Shown: positions 46,101 through 61,100 of the stretch, piece after piece
Position numbering within the stretch: position 1 is the stretch's first letter
How the letters are laid out: each line of letters opens with the position of its first letter
From: Prosapia bicincta
Taxonomy: Eukaryota; Arthropoda; Insecta; Hemiptera; Cercopidae
Length of the DNA stretch: 64,000 bases
Assembly: GCA_036971475.1 (NCBI GenBank)
Contig: JBAIZL010000001.1
Coordinates: 215,592,444-215,656,443, forward strand
Reading direction: 5' to 3'
The notes under the pieces: generated by a model
Told to the model about the DNA's origin: nothing
Seen by the model: the letters and a program-made list of their open reading frames with translations, nothing else
Databases searched by the model: none
Program-made: the position numbers and the translations under genes

Positions 46101-49100
46101 ATCATTTGATTGTTATGCCTTTTCCATAGCTTTTCATAATCCTTCTACCATTCCTGATCCAACGCCATATAAAGCTGTGTAACGTTGAGCTACATCTTTA
46201 TGATCTTGATAATGATTTGATCTACTTCCACGAACCTACACCGCTTACGCGATGCCATGGACTCTAAACGTTCGTATAATCATTTGATTGTTATGCCTTT
46301 TCATTAGCTTTTCAAAATCCTTCAACCATTCCTGATCCAACGCCATATAAAGCTGTGTAACGTTGAGCTACATCTGTATGATTTTGATAATGAGTCGGTC
46401 TATTTCCGGGAAGCTACACTGCTTACGCGATTACATGGACTCTCCCCGTTCGTATTATCATTTGATTGTTATGCCTTTTCCTTAGCATTTCCAAATCATT
46501 CTACCATTCCTGATCCAACGCCATATAAAGCTGTGTAACGTTGAGCTACATCTTTATGATCTTGATAATGAGTCGGTCTACTTCCGCGAAGCTACACCGC
46601 CTACGCGATGCCATGGACTCTCCCCGTTCGTATTATCATTTGATTGTTATGCCTTTTCCTTAGCTATTCATAATCCTTCTACCATTCCTGATCAAACGCC
46701 ATATAAAGCTGTGTAACGTTGAGCTACATATTTCTGATCTTGATTATGAGTCGGTCTACTTCCGCGAAGCTACACCGCCTACGCGATGCCATGGACTCTC
46801 CTTGTTTGTGTTACCATTTAGTTGTTATGACTTTTACTTAGCATTTCCAAATCCTTCTACCATTCCTGATCCATCGCCTTACAAAGCTGTGTAACGTTGA
46901 GCTACATCTTTATGATCTTGATAATGAGTCGGTCTACTTCCGCGAAGCTACACCGCCTACGCGATGCCATGGACTCTCCTTGTTTGTGTTACCATTTAGT
47001 TGTTATGACTTTTACTTAGCATTTCCAAATCCTTCTACCATTCCTGATCCATCGCCTTACAAAGCTGTGTAACGTTGAGCTACATCTTTATGATCTTGAT
47101 AATGAGTCGGTCTACTTCCGCGAAGCTACACCGCCTACGCGATGCCATGGACTCTCCCCGTTCGTATTATCATTTGATTGTTATGCCTTTTCCTTAGCTT
47201 TTCATAATCCTTCTACCATTCCTGATCCAACGCCATATAAAGCTGTGTAACGTTGAGCTACATCTTTATGATCTTGATAATGAGTCGGTCTACTTCCGCG
47301 AAGCTACACCGCCTACGCGATGCCATGGACTCTCCCCGTTCGTATTATCATTTGATTGTTATGCCTTTTCCATAGCTTTTCATAATCCTTCTACCATTCC
47401 TGATCCAACGCCATATAAAGCTGTGTAACGTTGAGCTACATCTTTATCATCTTGATAATGAGTCGGTCTACTTCCGCGAAGCTACACCGCCTACGCGATG
47501 CCATGGACTCTCCCCGTTCGTATTATCATTTGATTGTTATGCCTTTTCCTTAGCTTTTCATAATCCTTCTACCATTCCTGATCCAACGCCATATAAAGCT
47601 GTGTAACGTTGAGCTACATCTTTATGATCTTGATAATGAGTCGGTCTACTTCCGCGAAGCTACACCGCCTACGCGATGCCATGGACTCTCCCCGTTCGTA
47701 TTATCATTTGATTGTTATGCCTTTTCCTTAGCTTTTCATAATCCTTCTACCATTCCTGATCCAACGCCATATAAAGCTGTGTAACGTTGAGCTACATCTT
47801 TATGATCTTGATAATGAGTCGGTCTACTTCCGCGAAGCTACACCGCCTACGCGATGCCATGGACTCTCCCCGTTCGTATTATCATTTGATTGTTATGCCT
47901 TTTCCATAGCTTTTCATAATCCTTCTACCATTCCTGATCCAACGCCATATAAAGCTGTGTAACGTTGAGCTACATCTTTATCATCTTGATAATGAGTCGG
48001 TCTACTTCCGCGAAGCTACACTGCGCGATTCCATGGACTCTCCCCGTTCGTATTATCATTTGATTGTTATGCCTTTTCTTTAGCTTTTCCAAATCCTTCT
48101 ACCATTCATGATCCATCGCTTTACATAGCTGTGTAACGGGGAGCTACATCTTTATGATCTTGATAATGAGTCGGTCTACTTCCGGGAAGCTACACTGCGC
48201 GATTCCATGGACTCTCCCCGTTCGTATTATCATTTGATTGTTATGCCTTTTCTTTAGCTTTTCCAAATCCTTCTACCATTCATGATCCATCGCTTTACAA
48301 AGCTGTGTAACGTTGAGCTACATCTTTATGATCTTGATAATGAGTCGGTCTACTTCCGCGAAGCTACACCGCCTACGCGATGCCATGGACTCTCCCCGTT
48401 CGTATTATCATTTGATGGTTATGCTTTTCCTTAGCTTTTCAAAATCCTTCTACCATTCCTGATCCAACGCCTTACAAAGCTGTGTAACGTTGAGCTTCAT
48501 CTTTATGATCTTGATAATGAGTCGGTCTACTTCAGGGAAGCTACACTGCTTACGCGATGCCATGGACTCTCCCCGTTCGTATTATCATTTTATTGTTATG
48601 CCTTTGCCTTAGCTTTTCAAAATCCTTCTACCATTCCTGATCCATCGCTTTACATAGCTGTGTAACGGGGAGCTACATCTTTATGATCTTGATAATGAGT
48701 CGGTCTACTTCAGGGAAGCTACACTGCTTACGCGATTCCATGGACTCTCCCCGTTCGAATTATCATTTGATTGTTATGCCTTTTCCTTAGCTTTTCAAAA
48801 TCCTAATACCATTCCTGATCCAACGCCATATAAAGCTGTGTAACGTTGAGCTACATCTTTATGATCTTGATAATGAGTCGGTCTACTTCAGGGAAGCTAC
48901 ACTGCTTACGCGATGCCATGGACTCTAAACGTTCGTATTATCATTTGATTGTTATGCCTTTTCCTTAGCTTTTCAAAATCCTTCTACCATTCCTGATCCA
49001 ACGCCATATAAAGCTGTGTAACGGGGAGCTACATCTTTATGATCTTGATAGTGAGTCGGTCTATTTCCGGGAAGCTACACTGCTTACGCGATTCCATAGA

Positions 49101-52100
49101 CTCTCCCCGTTCGTATTATCATTTGATTGTTATGCCTTTTCTTTAGCTTTTCCAAATCCTTCTACCATTCCTGATTCAACGCCATATAAAGCTGTGTAAC
49201 GTTGAGCTACATCTTTATGATCTTGATAATGAGTCGGTCTATTTCCTGGAAGCTACACTGCTTACGCGATTCCATGGACTCTCCCCGTTCGTATTATCAT
49301 TTGATTGTTATGCCTTTTCTTTAGCTTTTCCAAATCCTTCTATCATTCATGATCCATCGCTTTACATAGCTGTGTAACGGGGAGCTACATCTTTATGATC
49401 TTGATAGTGAGTCGGTCTATTTCCGGGAAGCTACACTGCTTACGCGATGCCATGGAATCTCCCCGTTCGTATTATCATTTGATTGTTATGCCTTTTCTTT
49501 AGCTTTTCCAAATCCTTCTATCATTCATGATCCATCGCTTTACATAGCTGTGTAACGGGGAGCTACATCTTTATGATCTTGATAGTGAGTCGGTCTATTT
49601 CCGGGAAGCTACACTGCTTACGCGATTCCATGGACTCTCCCCGTTCGTATTATCATTTGATTGTTATGCCTTTTCTTTAGCTTTTCCAAATCCTTCTATC
49701 ATTCATGATCCATCGCTTTACATAGCTGTGTAACGGGGAGCTACATCTTTATGATCTTGATAATAAGTCGGTCTATTTCCGGGAAGCTACACTGCTTACG
49801 CGATGCCATGGACACTAAACGTTCGTATTATCATTTGATTGTTATGCCTTTTCCTTAGCTTTTCCAAATCCTTCTACCATTCCTGATTCAACGCCATATA
49901 AAGCTGTGTAACGTTGAGCTACATCTTTATGATCTTGATAATGAGTCGGTCTATTTCCGGGAAGCTACACTGCTTACGCGATTCCATGGACTCTCCCCGT
50001 TCGTATTATCATTTGATTGTTATGCCTTTTCTTTAGCTTTTCCAAATCCTTCTATCATTCATGATCCATCGCTTTACATAGCTGTGTAACGGGGAGCTAC
50101 ATCTTTATGATCTTGATAGTGAGTCGGTCTATTTCCGGGAAGCTACACTGCTTACGCGATGCCATGGACTCTCCCCGTTCGTATTATCATTTGATTGTTA
50201 TGCCTTTTCTTTAGCTTTTCAAAATCCTTCTACCATTCCTGATTCAACGCCATATAAGCTGTGTAACGAGGAGCTACATCTTTATGATCTTGATAATGAG
50301 ACGGTCTACTTCCGCGAAGCTACACCGCCTACGCGATGCCATGGACTCTCCCCGTTCGTATTATCATTTGATTGTTATGCCTTTTCCATAGCTTTTCATA
50401 ATCCTTCTACCATTCCTGATCCAACGCCATATAAAGCTGTGTAACGTTGAGCTACATCTTTATGATCTTGATAATGATTTGATCTACTTCCACGAACCTA
50501 CACCGCCTACGCGATGCCATGGACTCTAAACGTTCGTATAATCATTTGATTGTTATGCCTTTTCATTAGCTTTTCAAAATCCTTCAACCATTCCTGATCC
50601 AACGCCATATAAAGCTGTGTAACGTTGAGCTACATCTGTATGATTTTGATAATGAGTCGGTCTATTTCCGGGAAGCTACACTGCTTACGCGATTACATGG
50701 ACTCTCCCCGTTCGTATTATCATTTGATTGTTATGCCTTTTCCTTAGCATTTCCAAATCATTCTACCATTCCTGATCCAACGCCATATAAAGCTGTGTAA
50801 CGTTGAGCTACATCTTTATGATCTTGATAATGAGTCGGTCTACTTCCGCGAAGCTACACCGCCTACGCGATGCCATGGACTCTCCCCGTTCGTATTATCA
50901 TTTGATTGTTATGCCTTTTCCTTAGCTATTCATAATCCTTCTACCATTCCTGATCAAACGCCATATAAAGCTGTGTAACGTTGAGCTACATATTTCTGAT
51001 CTTGATTATGAGTCGGTCTACTTCCGCGAAGCTACACCGCCTACGCGATGCCATGGACTCTCCTTGTTTGTGTTACCATTTAGTTGTTATGACTTTTACT
51101 TAGCATTTCCAAATCCTTCTACCATTCCTGATCCATCGCCTTACAAAGCTGTGTAACGTTGAGCTACATCTTTATGATCTTGATAATGAGTCGGTCTACT
51201 TCCGCGAAGCTACACCGCCTACGCGATGCCATGGACTCTCCTTGTTTGTGTTACCATTTAGTTGTTATGACTTTTACTTAGCATTTCCAAATCCTTCTAC
51301 CATTCCTGATCCATCGCCTTACAAAGCTGTGTAACGTTGAGCTACATCTTTATGATCTTGATAATGAGTCGGTCTACTTCCGCGAAGCTACACCGCCTAC
51401 GCGATGCCATGGACTCTCCCCGTTCGTATTATCATTTGATTGTTATGCCTTTTCCTTAGCTTTTCATAATCCTTCTACCATTCCTGATCCAACGCCATAT
51501 AAAGCTGTGTAACGTTGAGCTACATCTTTATGATCTTGATAATGAGTCGGTCTACTTCCGCGAAGCTACACCGCCTACGCGATGCCATGGACTCTCCCCG
51601 TTCGTATTATCATTTGATTGTTATGCCTTTTCCATAGCTTTTCATAATCCTTCTACCATTCCTGATCCAACGCCATATAAAGCTGTGTAACGTTGAGCTA
51701 CATCTTTATCATCTTGATAATGAGTCGGTCTACTTCCGCGAAGCTACACCGCCTACGCGATGCCATGGACTCTCCCCGTTCGTATTATCATTTGATTGTT
51801 ATGCCTTTTCCTTAGCTTTTCATAATCCTTCTACCATTCCTGATCCAACGCCATATAAAGCTGTGTAACGTTGAGCTACATCTTTATGATCTTGATAATG
51901 AGTCGGTCTACTTCCGCGAAGCTACACCGCCTACGCGATGCCATGGACTCTCCCAGTTCGTATTATCATTTGATTGTTATGCCTTTTCCTTAGCTTTTCA
52001 TAATCCTTCTACCATTCCTGATCCAACGCCATATAAAGCTGTGTAACGTTGAGCTACATCTTTATGATCTTGATAATGAGTCGGTCTACTTCCGCGAAGC

Positions 52101-55100
52101 TACACCGCCTACGCGATGCCATGGACTCTCCCCGTTCGTATTATCATTTGATTGTTATGCCTTTTCCATAGCTTTTCATAATCCTTCTACCATTCCTGAT
52201 CCAACGCCATATAAAGCTGTGTAACGTTGAGCTACATCTTTATCATCTTGATAATGAGTCGGTCTACTTCCGCGAAGCTACACCGCCTACGCGATGCCAT
52301 GGACTCTCCCCGTTCGTATTATCATTTGATTGTTATGCCTTTTCCTTAGCTTTTCATAATCCTTCTACCATTCCTGATCCAACGCCATATAAAGCTGTGT
52401 AACGTTGAGCTACATCTTTATGATCTTGATAATGAGTCGGTCTACTTCCGCGAAGCTACACCGCCTACGCGATGGCATGGACTCTCCCCGTTCGTATTAT
52501 CATTTGATTGTTATGCCTTTTCCTTAGCTTTTCATAATCCTTCTACCATTCCTGATCCAACGCCATATAAAGCTGTGTAACGTTGAGCTACATCTTTATG
52601 ATCTTGATAATGAGTCGGTCTATTTCCGGGAAACTACACTGCTTACGCGATTCCATGGACTCTCCCCGTTCGTATTATCATTTGATTGTTATGCCTTTTC
52701 CATAGCTTTTCATAATCCTTCTACCATTCCTGATCCAACGTCATATAAAGCTGTGTAACGTTGAGCTACATCTTTATGATCTTGATAATGAGTCGGTCTA
52801 TTTCCGGGAAGCTACACTGCTTACGCAATGCCATGGACTCTCCCCGTTCGTATTATCATTTGATTGTTATGCCTTTTCTTTAGCTTTTCCAAATCCTTCT
52901 ATCATTCATGAACCATCGCTTTACATAGCTGTGTAACGGGGAGCTACATCTTTATGATCTTGATAGTGAGTCGGTCTATTTCCGGGAAGCTACACTGCTT
53001 ACGCGATGCCATGGACTCTCCCCGTTCGTATTATCATTTGATTGTTATGCCTTTTCTTTAGCTTTTCAAAATCCTTCTACCATTCCTGATTCAACGCCAT
53101 ATAAAGCTGTGTAACGGGGAGCTACATCTTTATGATCTTGATAATGAGTCGGTCTACTTCCGCGAAGCTACACCGCCTACGCGATGCCATGGACTCTCCC
53201 CGTTCGTATTATCATTTGATTGTTATGCCTTTTCTTTAACTTTTCAAAATCCTTCTACCTTTCCTGATTCAACGCCATATAAAGCTGTGTAACGTTGAGC
53301 TACATCTTTATGATCTTGATAATGATTTGATCTACTTCCACGAACCTACACCGCTTACGCGATGCCATGGACTCTAAACGTTCGTATAATCATTTGATTG
53401 TTATGCCTTTTCATTAGCTTTTCAAAATCCTTCAACCATTCCTGATCCAACGCCATATAAAGCTGTGTAACGTTGAGCTACATCTGTATGATTTTGATAA
53501 TGAGTCGGTCTATTTCCGGGAAGCTACACTGCTTACGCGATTCCATGGACTCTCCCCGTTCGTATTATCATTTGATTGTTATGCCTTTTCCTTAGCTTTT
53601 CATAATCCTTCTACCATTCCTGATCAAACGCCATATAAAGCTGAGTAACGTTGAGCTACATATTTATGATCTTGATAATGAGTCGGTCTACTTCCGCGAA
53701 GCTACACCGCCTACGCGAAGCCATGGACTCTCCTTGTTTGTGTTACCATTTAGTTGTTAGGACTTTTACTTAGCATTTCCAAATCCTTCTACCATTCCTG
53801 ATCCATCGCCTTACGAAGCTGTGTAACGTTGAGCTACATCTTTATGATCTTGATAATGAGTCGGTCTACTTCCGCGAAGCTACACCACCTACGCGATGCC
53901 ATGGACTCTCCCCGTTCGTATTATCATTTGATTGTTATGCCTTTTCCTTAGCTTTTCATAATCCTTCTACCATTCCTGATCCAACGCCATATAAAGCTGT
54001 GTAACGTTGAGCTACATCTTTATGATCTTGATAATGAGTCGGTCTACTTCCGCGAAGCTACACCGCCTACGCGATGCCATGGACTCTCCCCGTTCGTATT
54101 ATCATTTGATTGTTATGCCTTTTCCTTAGCTTTTCATAATCCTTCTACCATTCCTGATCCATCGCCATATAAAGCTGTGTAACGTTGAGCTACATCTTTA
54201 TGATCTTGATAATGAGTCGGTCTACTTCCGCGAAGCTACACCGCCTACGCGATGCCATGGACTCTCCCCGTTCGTATTATCATTTGATTGTTATGCCTTT
54301 TCGATAGCTTTTCATAATCCTTCTACCATTCCTGATCCAACGCCATATAAAGCTGTGTAACGTTGAGCTACATCTTTATCATCTTGATCATGAGTCGGTC
54401 TACTTCCGCGAAGCTACACCGCCTACGCGATGCCATGGACTCTCCCTGTTCGTATTATCATTTGATTGTTATGCCTTTTCCTTAGCTTTTCATAATCCTT
54501 CTACCATTCCTGATCCAACGCCATATAAAGCTGTGTAACGTTGAGCTACATCTTTATGATCTTGATAATGAGTCGGTCTACTTCCGCGAAGCTACACCGC
54601 CTACGCGATGCCATGGACTCTCCCCGTTCGTATTATCATTTGATTGTTATGCCTTTTCCTTAGCTTTTCATAATCCTTCTACCATTCCTGATCCAACGCC
54701 ATATAAAGCTGTGTAACGTTGAGCTACATCTTTATGATCTTGATAATGAGTCGGTCTATTTCCGGGAAGCTACACTGCTTACGCGATTCCATGGACTCTC
54801 CCCGTTCGTATTATCATTTGATTGTTATGCCTTTTCCATAGCTTTTCATAATCCTTCTACCATTCCTGATCCAACGCCATATAAAGCTGTGTAACGTTGA
54901 GCTACATCTTTATGATCTTGATAATGAGTCGGTCTATTTCCGGGAAGCTACACTGCTTACGCAATGCCATGGACTCTCCCCGTTCGTATTATCATTTGAT
55001 TGTTATGCCTTTTCTTTAGCTTTTCCAAATCCTTCTATCATTCATGATCCATCGCTTTACATAGCTGTGTAACGGGGAGCTACATCTTTATGATCTTGAT

Positions 55101-58100
55101 AGTGAGTCGGTCTATTTCCGGGAAGCTACACTGCTTACGCGATGCCATGGACTCTCCCCGTTCGTATTATCATTTGATTGTTATGCCTTTTCTTTAGCTT
55201 TTCAAAATCCTTCTACCATTCCTGTTTCAACGCCATATAAAGCTGTGTAACGGGGAGCTACATCTTTATGATCTTGATAATGAGTCGGTCTACTTCCGCG
55301 AAGCTACAAAGCCTACGCGATGCCATGGACTCTCCCCGTTCGTATTATCATTTGATTGTTATGCCTTTTCTTTAACTTTTCAAAATCCTTCTACCATTCC
55401 TGATTCAACGCCATATAAAGCTGTGTAACGTTGAGCTACATCTTTATGATCTTGATAATGATTTGATCTACTTCCACGAACCTACACCGCTTACGCGATG
55501 CCATGGACTCTAAACGTTCGTATAATCATTTGATTGTTATGCCTTTTCATTAGCTTTTCAAAATCCTTCAACCATTCCTGATCCAACGCCATATAAAGCT
55601 GTGTAACGTTGAGCTACATCTGTATGATTTTGATAATGAGTCGGTCTATTTCCGGGAAGCTACACTGCTTACGCGATTCCATGGACTCTCCCCGTTCGTA
55701 TTATCATTTGATTGTTATGCCTTTTCCTTAGCTTTTCATAATCCTTCTACCATTCCTGATCAAACGCCATATAAAGCTGTGTAACGTTGAGCTACATATT
55801 TATGATCTTGATAATGAGTCGGTCTACTTCCGCGAAGCTACACCGCCTACGCGAAGCCATGGACTCTCCTTGTTTGTGTTACCATTTAGTTGTTATGACT
55901 TATACTTAGCATTTCCAAATCCTTCTACCATTCCTGATCCATCGCCTTACGAAGCTGTGTAACGTTGAGCTACATCTTTATGATCTTGATAATGAGTCGG
56001 TCTACTTCCGCGAAGCTACACCACCTACGCGATGCCATGGACTCTCCCCGTTCGTATTATCATTTGATTGTTATGCCTTTTCCTTAGCTTTTCATAATCC
56101 TTCTACCATTCCTGATCCAACGCCATATAAAGCTGTGTAACGTTGAGCTACATCTTTATGATCTTGATAATGAGTCGGTCTACTTCCGCGAAGCTACACC
56201 GAGTACGCGATGCCATGGACTCTCCCCGTTCGTATTATCATTTGATTGTTATGCCTTTTCCATAGCTTTTCATAATCCTTCTACCATTCCTGATCCAACG
56301 CCATATAAAGCTGTGTAACGTTGAGCTACATCTTCATGATCTTGATAATGAGTCGGTCTACTTCCGCGAAGCTACACCGCCTACGCGATGCCATGGGCTC
56401 TCCCCGTTCGTATTATCATTTGATTGTTATGCCTTTTCCTTAGATTTTCATAATCCTTCTACCATTCCTGATCCAACGCCATATAAAGCTGTGTAACGTT
56501 GAGCTACATCTTTATGATCTTGATAATGAGTCGGTCTACTACCGCGAAGCTACACCGCCTACGCGATGCCATGGACTCTCCCCGTTCGTATTATCATTTG
56601 ATTGTTATGCCTTTTCCTTAGCTTTTCATAATTCTTCTACCATTCCTGATCCAACGCCATATAAAGCTGTGTAACGTTGAGCTACATCTTTATGATCTTG
56701 ATAATGAGTCGGTCTACTTCCGCGAAGCTACACCGCCTACGCGATGCCATGGACTCTCCCCGTTCGTATTATCATTTGATTGTTATGCCTTTTCCTTAGC
56801 TTTTCATAATCCTTCTACCATTCCTGATCCAACGCCATATAAAGCTGTGTAACGTTGAGCTACATCTTTATGATCTTGATAATGAGTCGGTCTACTTCCG
56901 CGAAGCTACACCGCCTACGCGATGCCATGGACTCTCCCCGTTCGTATTATCATTTGATTGTTATGCCTTTTCTTTAGCTTTTCCAAATCCTTCTACCATT
57001 CATGATCCATCGCTTTACATAGCTGTGTAACGGGGAGCTACATCTTTATGATCTTGATTGTGAGTCGGTCTATTTCCGGGAAGCTATACTGCTTACGCGA
57101 TTCCATGGACTCTCCCCGTTCGTATTATCATTTGATTGTTATGCCTTTTCTTTAGCTTTTCCAAATCCTTCTACCATTCCTGATTCAACGCCATATAAAG
57201 CTGTGTAACGTTGAGCTACATCTTTATGATCTTGATAATGAGTCGGTCTATTTCCGGGAAGCTACACTGCTTACGCGATTCCATGGACTCTCCCCGTTCG
57301 TATTATCATTTGATTGTTATGCCTTTTCTTTAGCTTTTCCAAATCCTTCTATCATGCATGATCCATCGCTTTACATAGCTGTGTAACGGGGAGCTACATC
57401 TTTATGATCTTGATAGTGAGTCGGTCTATTTCCGGGAAGCTACACTGCTTACGCGATGCCATGGACTCTCCCCGTTCGTATTATCATTTGATTGTTATGC
57501 CTTTTCTTTAGCTTTTCAAAATCCTTCTACCATTCCTGATTCAACGCCATATAAAGCTGTGTAACGGGGAGCTACATCTTTATGATCTTGATAATGAGTC
57601 GGTCTACTTCCGCGAAGCTACACCGCCTACGCGATGCCATGGACTCTCCCCGTTCGTATCATCATTTGATTGTTATGCCTTTTCTTTAGCTTTTCAAAAT
57701 CCTTCTACCATTCCTGATTCAACGCCATATAAAGCTGTGTAACGTTGAGCGACATCTTTATGATCTTGATAATGATTTGATCTACTTCCACGAACCTACA
57801 CCGCTTACGCGATGCCATGGACTCTAAACGTTCGTATAATCATTTGATTGTTATGCCTTTTCATTAGCTTTTCAAAATCCTTCAACCATTCCTGATCCAA
57901 CGCCATATAAAGCTGTGTAACGTTGAGCTACATCTGTATGATTTTGATAATGAGTCGGTCTATTTCCGGGAAGCTACACTGCTTACGCGATTCCATGGAC
58001 TCTCCCCGTTCGTATTATCATTTGATTGTTATGCCTTTTCTTTAGCTTTTAAAATTCCTTCTACCATTCATGATCCATCGCTTTACATAGCTGTGTAACG

Positions 58101-61100
58101 GGGAGCTACATCTTTATGATCTTGATAGTGAGTCGGTCTATTTCCGGGAAGCTACACTGCTTACGCGATTCCATGGACTCTCCCCGTTCGTATTATCATT
58201 TGATTGTTATGCCTTTTCTTTACCTTTCCAAATCCTTCTATCATTCATGATCCATCGCTTTACATAGCTGTGTAACGGGGAGCTACATCTTTATGATCTT
58301 GATAGTGAGTCGGTCTATTTCCGGGAAGCTACACTGCTTACGCGATTCCATGGACTCTCCCCGTTCGTATTATCATTTGATTGTTATGCCTTTTCTTTAG
58401 CTTTTCCAAATCCTTCTATCATTCATGATCCATCGCCTTACAAAGCTGTGTAACGTTGAGCTACATCTTTATGATCTTGATAATGAGTCGGTCTACTTCC
58501 GCGAAGCTACACCGCCTACGCGATGCCATGGACTCTCCCCGTTCGTATTATCATTTGATTGTTATGCCTTTTCCTTAGCTTTTCATAATCCTTCTACCAT
58601 TCCTGATCCAACGCCATATAAAGCTGTGTAACGTTGAGCTACATCTTTATGATCTTGATAATGAGTCGGTCTACTTCCGCGAAGCTACACCGCCTACGCG
58701 ATGCCATGGACTCTCCCCGTTCGTATTATCATTTGATTGTTATGCCTTTTCCATAACTTTTCATAATCCTTCTACCATTTCTGATCCAACGCCATATAAA
58801 GCTGTGTAACGTTGAGCTACATCTTTATGATCTTGATAATGAGTCGGTCTATTTCCGGGAAGCTACACTGCTTACGCGATGCCATGGACTCTCCCCGTTC
58901 GTATTATCATTTGATTGTTATGCCTTTTTTTTAGTTTTTCAAAATCCTTCTACCATTCCTGATTCAACGCCATATAAAGCTGTGTAACGGGGAGCTACAT
59001 CTTTATGATCTTGATAATGAGTCAGTCTACTTCCGCGAAGCTACACCGCCTACGCGATGCCATGGACTCTCCCCGTTCGTATTATCATTTGATTGTTATG
59101 CCTTTTCTTTAGCTTTTCAAAATCCTTCTACCATTCCTGATTCAACGCCATATAAAGCTGTGTAACGTTGAGCTACATCTTTATGATCTTGATAATGATT
59201 TGATCTACTTCCACGAACCTACACCGCTTACGCGATTCCATGGACTCTAAACGTTCGTATAATCATTTGATTGTTATGCCTTTTCATTAGCTTTTCAAAA
59301 CCTTCAACCATTCCTGATCCAACGCCATATAAAGCTGTGTAACGTTGAGCTACATCTGTATGATTTTGATAATGAGTCGGTCTATTTCCGGGAAGCTACA
59401 CCGCCTACGCGATGCCATGGACTCTCGTTGTTTGTGTTACCATTTCGTTGTTATGACTTTTACTTAGCATTTCCAAATCCTTCTACCATTCCTGATCCAA
59501 CGCCATATAAAGCTGTGTAACGTTGAGCTACATCTTTATGATCTTGATAATGAGTCGGTCTACTTCCGCGAAGCTACACCGCCTACGCGATGCCATGGAC
59601 TCTCCCCGTTCGTATTATCATTTGATTGTTATGCCTTTTCCTTAGCTTTTCATAATCCTTCTACCATTCCTGATCCAACGCCATATAAAGCTGTGTAACG
59701 TTGAGCTACATCTTTATGATCTTGATAATGAGTCGGTCTACTACCGCGAAGTTACACCGCCTACGCGATGCCATGGACTCTCCCCGTTCGTATTATCATT
59801 TGATTGTTATGCCTTTTCCTTAGCTTTTCATAATTCTACTACCATTCCTGATCCAACGCCATATAAAGCTGTGTAACGTTGAGCTACATCTTTATGATCT
59901 TGATAATGAGTCGGTCTACTTCCGCGAAGCTACACCGCCTACGCGATGCCATGGACTCTCCCCGTTCGTATTATCATTTGATTGTTATGCCTTTTCCTTA
60001 GCTTTTCATAATCCTTCTACCATTCCTGATCCAACGCCATATAAAGCTGTGTAACGTTGAGCTACATCTTTATGATCTTGATAATGAGTCGGTCTACTTC
60101 CGCGAAGCTACACCGCCTACGCGATGCCATGGGCTCTCCCCGTTCGTATTATCATTTGATTGTTATGCCTTTTCTTTAGCTTTTCAAAATCCTTCTACCA
60201 TTCCTGATTCAACGCCATATAAAGCTGTGTAACGGGGAGCTACATCTTTATGATCTTGATAATGAGTCGGTCTACTTCCGCGAAGCTACACCGCCTACGC
60301 GATGCCATGGACTCTCCCCGTTCGTATTATCATTTGATTGTTATGCCTTTTCTTTAGCTTTTCAAAATCCTTCTACCATTCCTGATTCAACGCCATATAA
60401 AGCTGTGTAACGTTGAGCTACATCTTTATGATCTTGATAATGATTTGATCTACTTCCACGAACCTACACCGCTTACGCGATGCCATGGACTCTAAACGTT
60501 CGTATAATCATTTGATTGTTATGCCTTTTCATTAGCTTTTCAAAACCTTCAACCATTCCTGATCCAACGCCATATAAAGCTGTGTAACGTTGAGCTACTT
60601 CTGTATGATTTTGATAATGAGTCGGTCTATTTCCGGGAAGCTACACCGCCTACGCGATGCCATGGACTCTCCTTGTTTGTGTTACCATTTCGTTGTTATG
60701 ACATTTACTTAGCATTTCCAAATCCTTCTACCATTCCTGATCCAACGCCATATAAAGCTGTGCAACGTTGAGCTACATCTTTATGATCTTGATAATGAGT
60801 CGGTCTACTTCCGCGAAGCTACACCGCCTACGCGATGCCATGGACTCTCCCCGTTCGTATTATCATTTGATTGTTATGCCTTTTCCTTAGCTTTTCATAA
60901 TCCTTCTACCATTCCTGATCCAACGCCATATAAAGCTGTGTAACGTTGAGCTACATCTTTATGATCTTGATAATGAGTCGGTCTACTACCGCGAAGCTAC
61001 ACCGCCTACGCGATGCCATGGACTCTCCCCGTTCGTATTATCATTTGATTGTTATGCCTTTTCCTTAGCTTTTCATAATCCTTCTACCATTCCTGATCCA

